From Flavobacterium psychrophilum (lineage in GTDB: Bacteria > Bacteroidota > Bacteroidia > Flavobacteriales > Flavobacteriaceae), in NCBI GenBank assembly GCA_945866505.1, contig CAMBHH010000040.1, forward strand, positions 1 through 20,521: DNA of 20,521 nucleotides. The letters are read 5' to 3'. The position numbers were made by a program, and so were the translations under genes. This document shows, one piece after another, positions 7,779-15,609 of this stretch. The notes below the pieces were generated by a model, which saw only the letters and a program-made list of their open reading frames with translations, did no database searches and was not told the origin of the DNA. The stretch's first letter is position 1. Each line of letters opens with the position of its first letter.

Positions 7779-8918
7779 TTAGTTGTATTCGCCCCAAACT
7801 ACACGTTTCACATAATCCGTATAACTCAAAATTATGCGCACAATTTTCTCAGATACATTAGGCATCGAATAATCTGCAACAGGTCGAAAATTTCGTGAGG
7901 CACCTCTTTTTTGAGTTTGTAATTGCACCAATCCCTGCATAACACGTTCTGGATTCAAACCTACCATCATTACTGAAGCTTCTTCCATGGCTTCGGGACG
8001 CTCGTGAGCATCACGAATATTTAATGCTGGAAAATTAAACGTTGACGATTCCTCCGAAATCGTGCCACTATCTGATAGTACTGCAAAAGATTTCATTTGC
8101 AAAGCATTATAATCGTTAAAACCCATTGGTTTCAAAAATTGAACTTCTGGTCTCATTTCAATTTTTTTACTGTCAATCATATTTCGAGTTCGAGGATGTG
8201 TACTCATAATAATTGGATACCCATATTTTTCAACAATCAAATTCAAACTATCCATTAAACCTCGGAAGTTTTTTTCGCTACTAATATTTTCTTCTCGATG
8301 AGCAGAAACTACAAAATACTTGTTTTCTTCGAGATTCAATTTCTGAAGTATATCGGAAGCATTAATTTGAGGCAAATAATGATTCAAAACCTCAAACATA
8401 GGCGAACCTGTTTTGATAATTCGGTCTGCCGATAGGCCCTCTCGCAATAAATATTCTCGAGCTATATCACTATAGGTCAAATTAACATCTGAAATGTGAT
8501 CTACGATTTTACGATTGGTCTCTTCAGGAACACGCTGATCAAAACAACGATTTCCCGCTTCCATATGAAAGATAGGAATACGACGCTTTTTAGCAGGAAT
8601 GGCACACAGACAACTATTAGTATCACCCAAAACCATAAAAGCATCTGGTTTTTCACTTTCTAACAAATGATCAATTTTAATTAGAATTTGCCCAATTGTT
8701 TCTGTGGCAGATTTGCCTGCTGCATCTAGAAAATAGTCTGGTTTTCTAATTTCTAAATCATCAAAAAATATTTGATTCAGCTCATAATCGTAATTTTGTC
8801 CTGTATGAACTAGTATATGTTCTATTGCATCCGAGGCGTCTAAAGCCGCTATAACTCTTGATAATCTTATTATTTCGGGTCTTGTGCCGACCACGGTCAT
8901 TAATTTTAATCTTTTCAT
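7779..8918 (-). CDS. fnlC: UDP-N-acetylglucosamine 2-epimerase family, CapG/FnlC type
   Basis: This is a 379-residue member of the non-hydrolysing UDP-GlcNAc 2-epimerase (WecB) family. It keeps GTRPE (11-15), GDT with Asp99, HMEAG with Glu120, Glu132/Glu133, AHREE with His207, THPRTR (240-245) and SDSGTISEE (282-290). Placed after capE and capF, it fits CapG/FnlC, which epimerises UDP-N-acetyl-L-pneumosamine at C2 to give UDP-N-acetyl-L-fucosamine, the last step of the pathway. A plain WecB making UDP-ManNAc cannot be excluded from the protein alone, but the complete capE-capF-capG order argues for the fucosamine role. It starts at an ATG 43 nt after the capF stop, and the next gene starts 10 nt after its own stop. 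Confidence 0.88.
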   Translation of the reverse strand: MKRLKLMTVVGTRPEIIRLSRVIAALDASDAIEHILVHTGQNYDYELNQIFFDDLEIRKPDYFLDAAGKSATETIGQILIKIDHLLESEKPDAFMVLGDTNSCLCAIPAKKRRIPIFHMEAGNRCFDQRVPEETNRKIVDHISDVNLTYSDIAREYLLREGLSADRIIKTGSPMFEVLNHYLPQINASDILQKLNLEENKYFVVSAHREENISSEKNFRGLMDSLNLIVEKYGYPIIMSTHPRTRNMIDSKKIEMRPEVQFLKPMGFNDYNALQMKSFAVLSDSGTISEESSTFNFPALNIRDAHERPEAMEEASVMMVGLNPERVMQGLVQLQTQKRGASRNFRPVADYSMPNVSEKIVRIILSYTDYVKRVVWGEYN

Positions 8919-8961
8919 CTATTGAAATTATATTTTTTTGTAAATATATTACTCGTAAATT

Positions 8962-10080
8962 TTAAACTTCTTCGAAATAAGTATCAGGATCATTTGAATC
9001 ATAAAATTCATTAATCCAAAAATTGGTATACAACACTTCATCACCAATATTCTTAATATTATGGGTGTACCAAATAGGCATATCTACGTAAGCAGGTTCT
9101 GCACCATCAAGATAAAAATTCAACACTTCATTAGAGCCAATACGTCGCAGCTGAATCAGAGCTTTTCCTTTGATTACAGCAAAACGCTCTATTTTTCGAG
9201 TGTGATAATGATTTCCCCTTGTAACTCCTGGAACAGTTGTCGAAAATGATACCTGACCTCCTATTTCCAAACGAATCACTTCAACAAACGAACCTCTTGT
9301 GTCAATATGCTGCACATATTTCACCGGAAAATGGTTCGCAATATCCATATAACAACGAAAGGTGTTAAACAAATTTAACTCGAAAGTAGTGTTGATTTTT
9401 GGAATTTCTCCGTTTTCTTGATAGCTGCTTTTAAAACCTTTCAATAGACCAAGTAATTCCGATACTTTTGATACTGAGGTATGCGGAACCTCATAGGCTG
9501 TATTGGTCTTGTTTTCTCTGATTTTACTCAATATTTCGGTAACTAACTCGCCTATATAAATCAACTTAAGAGCGCCGTCAACTTGAATATGTGGGGTTTC
9601 ACCATTTGAAATTTGATGTGAAAAAGTAGCAATGACCGAATTATAATAGGGCTGACCAAAAGGACCAAAAACATTCGGAATTATTAAACCCGTAAAAGTA
9701 CCTCCAACAGTATTAGCCCATTTTATCAATAACTCCCTGCCCACTTTTTTGGATTTTCCATATAAATTATCTTTTTCTTCTTGTGAGGAAGATGACAAAA
9801 TAACATGAGCTTGGGAATTAGTTCGTTCTAAGGAATTGATGAGTGTTGATACTAAACCTACATTAACGTCATACAAAACTTGTGGGTCACTATGACGATT
9901 CATAGCTGCTAAATGCACAATCACATCGCATTGAGCAACAAATTTGTCTAATAATACATCATCACCAAAAAAACTAATATCGTAATCTACTTGCTCAAAT
10001 TCATTTGGAAAAAGTGCAATGGTATTAAAAAGATGCGTTCCTACGAAACCTTCTTGACCCGTTATTCCTATTTTTAACAT
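8962..10080 (-). CDS. capF: Bifunctional UDP-sugar epimerase/reductase CapF (FnlB)
   Basis: The 372-residue protein matches the two-domain layout of Staphylococcus aureus CapF (about 369 residues). The N-terminal SDR domain (1 to about 245) has TGQEGFVG (7-14), HLAAMNRHSDP (57-67) and the pair Tyr107/Lys111. The C-terminal cupin (about 252-372) has DTRGSFVEV (260-268), the metal-binding HYH (291-293) and His340. In the known enzyme the cupin epimerises the 4-keto sugar made by CapE at C3, and the SDR domain then reduces C4 with NADPH to give UDP-N-acetyl-L-pneumosamine. All expected key residues appear intact. It sits between the small cupin gene (38-nt gap) and capG (43-nt gap). Confidence 0.92.
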   Translation of the reverse strand: MLKIGITGQEGFVGTHLFNTIALFPNEFEQVDYDISFFGDDVLLDKFVAQCDVIVHLAAMNRHSDPQVLYDVNVGLVSTLINSLERTNSQAHVILSSSSQEEKDNLYGKSKKVGRELLIKWANTVGGTFTGLIIPNVFGPFGQPYYNSVIATFSHQISNGETPHIQVDGALKLIYIGELVTEILSKIRENKTNTAYEVPHTSVSKVSELLGLLKGFKSSYQENGEIPKINTTFELNLFNTFRCYMDIANHFPVKYVQHIDTRGSFVEVIRLEIGGQVSFSTTVPGVTRGNHYHTRKIERFAVIKGKALIQLRRIGSNEVLNFYLDGAEPAYVDMPIWYTHNIKNIGDEVLYTNFWINEFYDSNDPDTYFEEV

Positions 10081-10118
10081 TATAATTTATTATTGTTTTG
10101 TTAAATAATTACTTCTTA

Positions 10119-10532
10119 CTATTTAAAATAATCCGCTGCATATCGGCATTCGTCTTTTACCTCTCCCACCAAATAATCCGACATAACTAATAATTTAGAA
10201 CCTTCTTCTAGAGATTGAATACTACTCGCATAACCTTGCGGAATATGGAGAACATCCATTTTTTCTGCTTGCAACAGAAAACCAAGTTGTTCAGATCCTT
10301 TTGATGGTTTTTCCCAACTATCAATACAAATCAAATGAATTTTAAAAGACCCTTGCACCGCCAAAAACCATCTTTGTTCAATTCTATGCCCTAGCCAAGC
10401 CCGAACAAAATCAGTATTTTTATTCTCAATTATGTAAAATCTTTTGATAGCAGAGGCGTCAAAATCATTATTAAAAAACAAAGTCCCTCTTGAATCTGAA
10501 TGACTATTTCCTTTTGTTATTTCTGGAATCAT
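10119..10532 (-). CDS. Small WxcM/FdtA-like cupin, probable sugar isomerase or epimerase
   Basis: This 137-residue single-domain cupin belongs to the group annotated as WxcM-like or sugar 3,4-ketoisomerase (FdtA/QdtA). It shows DSRGTLFF (13-20), IKRFYII (29-35), GHRIEQRWF (48-56), GSFKIHL (61-67), IPQGYA (97-102) and SDY (118-120). In FdtA-type enzymes an HxH pair lies near this point. Here, by eye, the first position is Leu47 and only His49 remains, so the classical reaction is not assured. It lies inside the fucosamine cassette between capE and capF, which in S. aureus and E. coli are adjacent. It may act on the 4-keto intermediate released by CapE, or shape the product in some other way. 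Function is not established from sequence. Confidence 0.7.
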   Translation of the reverse strand: MIPEITKGNSHSDSRGTLFFNNDFDASAIKRFYIIENKNTDFVRAWLGHRIEQRWFLAVQGSFKIHLICIDSWEKPSKGSEQLGFLLQAEKMDVLHIPQGYASSIQSLEEGSKLLVMSDYLVGEVKDECRYAADYFK

Positions 10533-10556
10533 ATTGTTTGAAAATTAATTTAAACA

Positions 10557-11597
10557 CTAACATGGCATTTGAGCCACATCTTCGCCAAATACCTCTTTTC
10601 GGATCAAGGGTAATTTAATTAATAATCTTTTCATTCCCTCAACTCCCAATTGCTGTGTATTATGAGAATGATAATCTTCAATAACTGAAACATCTTGTGC
10701 TCCTTCTGAAAAATATTGGGCATAATTCAAATCACGATTGTCCGCTGGAATTCTAAAAAACTCTCCCATATCTTCGGCCTTTACCATCTCCTCACGAGTA
10801 CACAAAGTTTCATACAACTTTTCGCCGTGACGTGTACCAATAATTTTGATGTCAGTTTCAGTATTACAAAGTTCTTTTAAAGCTTGTGCCAAATCGCCAA
10901 TGGTGCCTGCTGGTGCTTTATTAACAAACAAATCGCCTGAATTTCCGTGTTCGAAAGCAAACAATACCAGCTCAACGGCTTCATCTAAAGACATCATAAA
11001 ACGAGTCATACAAGGATCGGTAATTGTGAGGGGTTCTCCACTTCTAATTTGTTTTAGAAATAACGGAATCACAGAACCTCTCGAAGCCATTACATTACCG
11101 TAACGGGTCAGACAGACTGTGGTTTCAGTAAGATTTCTTGATGCTGCTACCGCTACTTTTTCCATTAAAGCTTTAGAAATTCCCATGGCATTAATTGGAT
11201 AAGCGGCTTTATCAGTACTCAAACAAATTACTTTTTTTACTTTATTAGCTCCAGCAGCATCAATTACATTTTGAGTGCCAAAGACATTAGTTTTTGTAGC
11301 TTCTAAAGGAAAAAATTCACAGGAAGGAACTTGTTTTAATGCCGCTGCATGAAAAACATAATCGACTCCACGCATGGCGCCTTCAATACTTTTATAATCA
11401 CGAACATCACCAATATAAAATTTTAGTTTATCACTGTTTACCTGGTTGCGCATATCGTCTTGTTTTTTCTCGTCACGAGAAAAAATACGAATTTCTTTAA
11501 AATGGTCAGTATTTAGAAATCGATTCAACACAGCATTACCAAACGAACCTGTGCCACCCGTAATCAGTAGTATTTTATCCTCTATAGAATTTACCAT
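10557..11597 (-). CDS. capE: UDP-GlcNAc 4,6-dehydratase/5-epimerase CapE (FnlA)
   Basis: The 346-residue SDR enzyme starts the UDP-N-acetyl-L-fucosamine pathway by converting UDP-GlcNAc to a 4-keto-6-deoxy-L-arabino sugar. It has the glycine motif ITGGTGSFG (12-20), FSRDEKKQDDM (39-49), HAAALKQVP (83-91), STDKAAYPINAMGISK (127-142) and RYGNVMASRGSV. In place of the usual YxxxK it has Met138xxxLys142. As I recall, the same change is found in S. aureus CapE, so it is normal for this branch and separates it from FlaA1/PseB relatives that keep Tyr. Asp129 and Lys130 are present. The ATG begins one base after the stop of the upstream glycosyltransferase gene, indicating tight co-transcription. Confidence 0.92.
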   Translation of the reverse strand: MVNSIEDKILLITGGTGSFGNAVLNRFLNTDHFKEIRIFSRDEKKQDDMRNQVNSDKLKFYIGDVRDYKSIEGAMRGVDYVFHAAALKQVPSCEFFPLEATKTNVFGTQNVIDAAGANKVKKVICLSTDKAAYPINAMGISKALMEKVAVAASRNLTETTVCLTRYGNVMASRGSVIPLFLKQIRSGEPLTITDPCMTRFMMSLDEAVELVLFAFEHGNSGDLFVNKAPAGTIGDLAQALKELCNTETDIKIIGTRHGEKLYETLCTREEMVKAEDMGEFFRIPADNRDLNYAQYFSEGAQDVSVIEDYHSHNTQQLGVEGMKRLLIKLPLIRKEVFGEDVAQMPC

Positions 11598-11598
11598 T

Positions 11599-12399
11599 TT
11601 ATAAATATTTTTTATAAATTTTGTATGAACTTTGTATAACTTTATACTTGTATTTTGACTCCATTTTGGATGTTGTAGCTGATTCGTTATGATTACATCT
11701 TAGTAACGGCTCATAGAGTATTTTACCATTTACACTGTTGACTTGCCCTGCTAAAATTGCTTCTTCACCATATAAAAAAACATCTTCCCATAATTTGTCA
11801 AAATGATTAAAAAAATTTGGTGTTAAAATATAAAGCGCTCCAATTCCCATATGTATATATTTCCTTTCTGGATCAAAAGCTTTTGGTTTTCTTTCTGCGG
11901 AATAAAATTTTGTTATAAATTTAGCCAAATAATAGTTGCTCAAATAAATTTCCTGCTTTAATTTTCTTAAAAATTTCATCTTATGTATCAAATGAGGATT
12001 CTCATGTATTCCATTAATAGTGATAACATCTGGAGCTATTATCAATTCAACTTCTTTTAATTTTAAATTTTGAAGATTAATTAAAAAATCTGGGAAAAAT
12101 TCAAGATCATTATTTCCTACTATTTGGTATTGATTATAACCATTAAAAAGAGCCCATTTCACCCCCAAATTCAAACCCTTAAAATAACCTAAATTTGAGC
12201 TTGATTTTAATAAAACTATATTGTCATTTTTTAAATCTTCAATGTATTCACTCAAATCTTGGACATCATGTTCTTGCGAGGCGTTATCTACAATAATAAC
12301 TTTTATATCAAAATCATTTTTTATCTGAAGAACATTATTAATATATCCTTGAGTAATTTTTGAATTATTGAAATTGACACAAATAAATGCTGTTTTCAT
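11599..12399 (-). CDS. GT2-family glycosyltransferase
   Basis: The 266-residue protein has the GT-A pattern of glycosyltransferase family 2. It shows an opening FICVNFNNS (5-13), VIIVDNAS (34-41) with a likely nucleotide-binding Asp38, SNLGYFKGLNLG (68-79), and GNNDLEF (95-101) carrying the metal-binding acidic residue. It resembles the rhamnosyltransferase-like branch of the family (NLG...N.G followed by a ..ND.. motif). No clear transmembrane segment is seen, so it should work at the cytoplasmic face of the inner membrane adding one sugar of the repeat unit. Donor and acceptor are unknown. It is the only intact glycosyltransferase on the Wzx side of the fucosamine genes; two others upstream of it have decayed. 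Confidence 0.82.
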   Translation of the reverse strand: MKTAFICVNFNNSKITQGYINNVLQIKNDFDIKVIIVDNASQEHDVQDLSEYIEDLKNDNIVLLKSSSNLGYFKGLNLGVKWALFNGYNQYQIVGNNDLEFFPDFLINLQNLKLKEVELIIAPDVITINGIHENPHLIHKMKFLRKLKQEIYLSNYYLAKFITKFYSAERKPKAFDPERKYIHMGIGALYILTPNFFNHFDKLWEDVFLYGEEAILAGQVNSVNGKILYEPLLRCNHNESATTSKMESKYKYKVIQSSYKIYKKYL

Positions 12400-12417
12400 T
12401 TTCTAATACTATTTATT

Positions 12418-12655
12418 TTAATTAAAACTTTTAATCTTATTAGCGACTGGGAGAGCCACAAAAATATAATTTTTGCTAATTGTAGTTGCTTGCATTTTGA
12501 AAATAACTGATGAAGCCTTTTTTATTTAAAAATTACATTCTATAATTAACAGAAATAATAATTTCACCATTTGGGCCTAATTTTTTTAAAATAGACAAAA
12601 GCTGATCTTTTATATATTTCTCTCCATTATAGGTTGCCAGACAAACTGAAATCAT
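12418..12655 (-). pseudogene. Truncated GT2 glycosyltransferase gene (relic)
   Basis: An ATG at 12655-12653 opens a 40-codon frame ending at a stop at 12533. Its start, MISVCLATYNGEKYIKDQL, is an almost canonical N-terminus of a GT2 glycosyltransferase, and it runs on to GEIIIS, where the family would continue with a DDGS motif. Instead the frame breaks to NYRM and stops. Beyond the break, bases 12480-12418 read SKNYIF..LP..NKIKSFN and then a stop. This resembles the later family segment (GDYIF..DQDD.WLPNKI) with internal losses. An internal deletion plus frameshifts would explain the pattern. The remnant lies directly upstream of the intact GT2 gene. Confidence 0.7.
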
Positions 12656-12660
12656 TCTTT

Positions 12661-12792
12661 TTATTGTTTTTTAAAATTATTAAACAGTACTTTTCTAACT
12701 TGATTTTGGGCAAAATATTGTGAACATTTTAATTTATTTTCTAACTACTTTTCAGGCAGAAGTTTAAAAGTACCTACAATATTAACAAGACT
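12661..12792 (-). pseudogene. 3' relic of a second glycosyltransferase gene (GT4-like)
   Basis: The minus strand carries a 26-codon open stretch, ENKLKCSQYFAQNQVRKVL and seven more residues to NNFKKQ, ending at a stop (12663-12661). This has the look of the C-terminal helix of a GT4 glycosyltransferase. Before it, 12792-12748 reads SLVNIVGTFKLLPEK and then a stop, resembling the ...IVG..G.VLP pattern near the end of such enzymes. The stop is five bases before the ATG of the GT2 relic, the spacing expected of neighbouring operon genes. The whole 5' part is missing up to the wzx stop at 12810. Family assignment is weaker than for the GT2 relic because the ends of these proteins are poorly conserved. 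Confidence 0.45.
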
Positions 12793-12809
12793 TCTATTGG
12801 GTTAAAAAC

Positions 12810-14117
12810 TTAATCTTTTGCACTTGCTGCTGATTGACTTTCAATTGGATTTTGAACCATCCTATGTTTTAGCTTATTCCAAACTAAGTAGGTCAAGACC
12901 CCCAAAACAAAATAAGGAATGATTATGGTTAATGTTCTATAATAAAACCATTCCTTTTGATAAATACCGTAGAAAAGCGTCAAAGTCATCGCCACAAACC
13001 CTATAATTTGAATCAGTGAATTATAGGCTTTTGAACTAATAATGTCCAAAACATTTTTTAAAATTGTAAAAACAACATAAAAAGGAAAGGCAATAAATAT
13101 ATATTGAGAAGCAACTATAGCCGGAGAAAGTGAACCGAAAAAAGTAGCTACTAAATAAGGAATAAAAATATAACCAAATACCGACGCCAATACTGCCAAA
13201 CAGCCAGAAATAAGCAAAAGTCGATTGACTTTTTGGATAAACACAGCCGAAGATTCAGTTTTAAAACCTTTGCCATACAAAGGTAAAATAAGTGACCCTA
13301 TCAAATCAAAAGAGACTGACGCTAATTTGAAAAACATAAAACTTAAGGAGAGATAACCAGATTCTTCAAGACTTATAAAAACACTTACTACATAAATCGG
13401 GATAAAATCAAGTGAAAATAAAATAGCATCGGCAACTACTCTTGGAGCTCCATAATGAATGAGTTGCTTTATTTTAAATTGAGTGCGTTTATAAGAAATT
13501 GAACATTTATAAAGGTTAAATACGATTATTAATAACAATGAACAGATGGTCAATACTGCATAATACAAAAAATAATCAAAAATGTTATCCGAGAAAAAAA
13601 TAATTACAGTAGGCAAAAAAGACAAAACCAACACATTAAGCAAGCTACTATTTCCAAATTGAATCTTGCCTCGATAAAATGAACTAAGAATGACGAATAC
13701 ACCTTGACTAAATATAAATAGAGCAACAATTAGTAGAATACTTTCAGAACCAATTTGTTTAAAAGAGGAAAGAATGACCGCGGGAAAAAATAACAATAAA
13801 AGTAAAAACCCACCAAAAGTGATTAAAAAGATTATTAATCCCGCAACCAAATACTCAAGCGCTTTTGATGAATCATCTTTTCCTTTTTTTAAAAAACTAA
13901 TATATCTTGGAATACCGATACCTACTCCCAAAATAAGTGGAAAAACAATAAAAGAACCTAATCTTTTTAATAAATTATAGGTTGCAAATCCCTCTACAGA
14001 CCAAATTTTTTCAATTTTATAATTTATAAATAAGTTAGACAGCATAAAGAGTCCTTGTGCAGTCAACATATAAATAAAAAATTTAGACTTCCCGTCAAAT
14101 AGTTTTTTTAAGAACAA
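12810..14117 (-). CDS. wzx: Polysaccharide repeat-unit flippase, Wzx-like
   Basis: This is a 435-residue, very hydrophobic protein with about a dozen predicted membrane helices spread along its length. Its pattern fits the MOP (MATE-like) superfamily of repeat-unit flippases: an N-terminal amphipathic start, GVGIGIPRYISF near residue 60, and paired helices to a short basic cytoplasmic tail. It would move the undecaprenyl-pyrophosphate-linked repeat unit across the inner membrane for Wzy. The 5' end overlaps the end of wzy by 23 nt if the TTG at 14117 is the start. An ATG at 14069 (residue 17) would avoid the overlap, but residues 1-16 look like a genuine cytoplasmic N-terminus. Sequence divergence in this family makes the substrate unreadable. 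Confidence 0.85.
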   Translation of the reverse strand: MFLKKLFDGKSKFFIYMLTAQGLFMLSNLFINYKIEKIWSVEGFATYNLLKRLGSFIVFPLILGVGIGIPRYISFLKKGKDDSSKALEYLVAGLIIFLITFGGFLLLLLFFPAVILSSFKQIGSESILLIVALFIFSQGVFVILSSFYRGKIQFGNSSLLNVLVLSFLPTVIIFFSDNIFDYFLYYAVLTICSLLLIIVFNLYKCSISYKRTQFKIKQLIHYGAPRVVADAILFSLDFIPIYVVSVFISLEESGYLSLSFMFFKLASVSFDLIGSLILPLYGKGFKTESSAVFIQKVNRLLLISGCLAVLASVFGYIFIPYLVATFFGSLSPAIVASQYIFIAFPFYVVFTILKNVLDIISSKAYNSLIQIIGFVAMTLTLFYGIYQKEWFYYRTLTIIIPYFVLGVLTYLVWNKLKHRMVQNPIESQSAASAKD

Positions 14118-15423
14118 AGTTGTAGGAATTAAATTTTAATAAAATCATAAACAGAATGAGAATAAAAGGAACAATATTCCACGTGAGGACACTAATTATA
14201 AAGGAATAATAGAAAACAACTAACATAAACATTGTAATTGCTAGAGATATAATTGGCTTTCGACTATTTAAAAAAACGTAAAAACAAAGATGCAACAGCA
14301 ACCCAAGAATAAAAATAAAAAAAACTGTTCCAAAAATGCCAAAATCCATTATCATCCCCCTAAAAATAGTAAAAACATTAGATTCCATTTGTTCCTGAAT
14401 ATTGTTATACTCATCATACACGGCATCTGGTGTAACTTTTTGATAACCAAAAAACCGATAAATAGACATAAAAGTATAAAAGCCGTAATAATAATGGCTA
14501 ATGTCGAACTTTGAATTGTTGAAACCATCCCAATAAACGCCAATCCATTCGGAGAAGTTATACAAATGACCAAAAAAATAGGAGGCGAGTAGAAATCTCA
14601 ATTTTTCCAAAAAACCGCCTACATCTTTTTCATCTTGTAATCCTCTTGACATTAATGAGAAAACAAATAACACTATCGAAAATGAACCAATTTTCGCTAT
14701 GATTCTTAAAATATTTGCTTTAAAAAGTAACAACTTATTCCGTTGAATACTAGTAACAAGTATCCCACCTAAAAAATAAAAAATAGAGCCAAAAAAAGAA
14801 CCCTTGGCAGATTGAGTAATCATAATTATAATAGAAGGCAAGAAAGCTAGTAAAACCCATTTTTTCATTGAACTATTATTGGTTGATCCAAATATCAACC
14901 CCGCAGTCAAAACTGCAATATAGGCAAAACCTAGGCTCAAAGGTCCGTAAACGGAAGATACCACCTCGGAAGCATACCTTGAAACTGCATATTTGGCAGC
15001 TACAAGTACAATATCTTCGTAAAGGTCTGATAATGAAAACCCTTGGACCAACATTACCTTTATGGAACATATAACCGAAATTACGATGGAGAACCATAGC
15101 GTAATTCTTAATAGCTTTGTGTCGTAAACTTCATCACTAGGAGGTTTATCTAAATTATTTTGAAATGCTTTCTTCCAATTAAAAAAAATAAACGTCCACG
15201 AAAAAACAATCACCAATAAGCTTAAATACCCAACAGCCCACGGATTAATTGGGACTTCAAACATTACAATTAAAGGAAAAAAGGTAAATACAAACCAAAA
15301 TAAAGAGAAAAGAGTAGCAGGAAACAACCATGTTCCCACAATCTTTCGTATCAAAATAGCATTGAATAAAATCAATAAACTAATAAATATTGACAATAAT
15401 TTTGATAAAATTTCTAGTGCCAA
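14095..15423 (-). CDS. wzy: O-antigen/capsule polymerase, Wzy-like
   Basis: The 442-residue polytopic membrane protein has about 10-12 hydrophobic segments. A large hydrophilic loop around residues 270-350 contains the segment WIGVYWDGFNNSKFDISHYY. The profile and position next to wzx fit an O-antigen polymerase, which joins repeat units at the periplasmic face. Wzy proteins share little sequence, so the call rests on topology and context. Translation appears to start at a TTG; the first ATG in frame is about 53 codons downstream, after at least one membrane helix, so the TTG is preferred. It is preceded by a 186-nt AT-rich gap after wzz in which I see no gene or convincing promoter. Confidence 0.75.
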   Translation of the reverse strand: MALEILSKLLSIFISLLILFNAILIRKIVGTWLFPATLFSLFWFVFTFFPLIVMFEVPINPWAVGYLSLLVIVFSWTFIFFNWKKAFQNNLDKPPSDEVYDTKLLRITLWFSIVISVICSIKVMLVQGFSLSDLYEDIVLVAAKYAVSRYASEVVSSVYGPLSLGFAYIAVLTAGLIFGSTNNSSMKKWVLLAFLPSIIIMITQSAKGSFFGSIFYFLGGILVTSIQRNKLLLFKANILRIIAKIGSFSIVLFVFSLMSRGLQDEKDVGGFLEKLRFLLASYFFGHLYNFSEWIGVYWDGFNNSKFDISHYYYGFYTFMSIYRFFGYQKVTPDAVYDEYNNIQEQMESNVFTIFRGMIMDFGIFGTVFFIFILGLLLHLCFYVFLNSRKPIISLAITMFMLVVFYYSFIISVLTWNIVPFILILFMILLKFNSYNFVLKKTI

Positions 15424-15609
15424 TTTTGTATGGTTTTTGGTGATCTCACAATTATATCTGGGTATGAATTATAAAGATACAGATTTTACTATATAGAAAT
15501 AAGGCTTTTCGTTTTCAAAAAAATGAAACTTTTGATTCAAACTAAATTTAAAAATAAAAATAGAGTTACAAGTATGTTTTTAACGATTTGTACGATAAAA
15601 AGAAAAAAA

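Noticed and set aside
10846..11103. Plus-strand 85-codon open frame opposite capE
   Set aside because: It lies wholly within the conserved capE coding sequence and has no family signature.
14290..15097. Short open frames on both strands within wzy
   Set aside because: AT-rich membrane-protein sequence gives such frames by chance; none has a plausible start context or motif.
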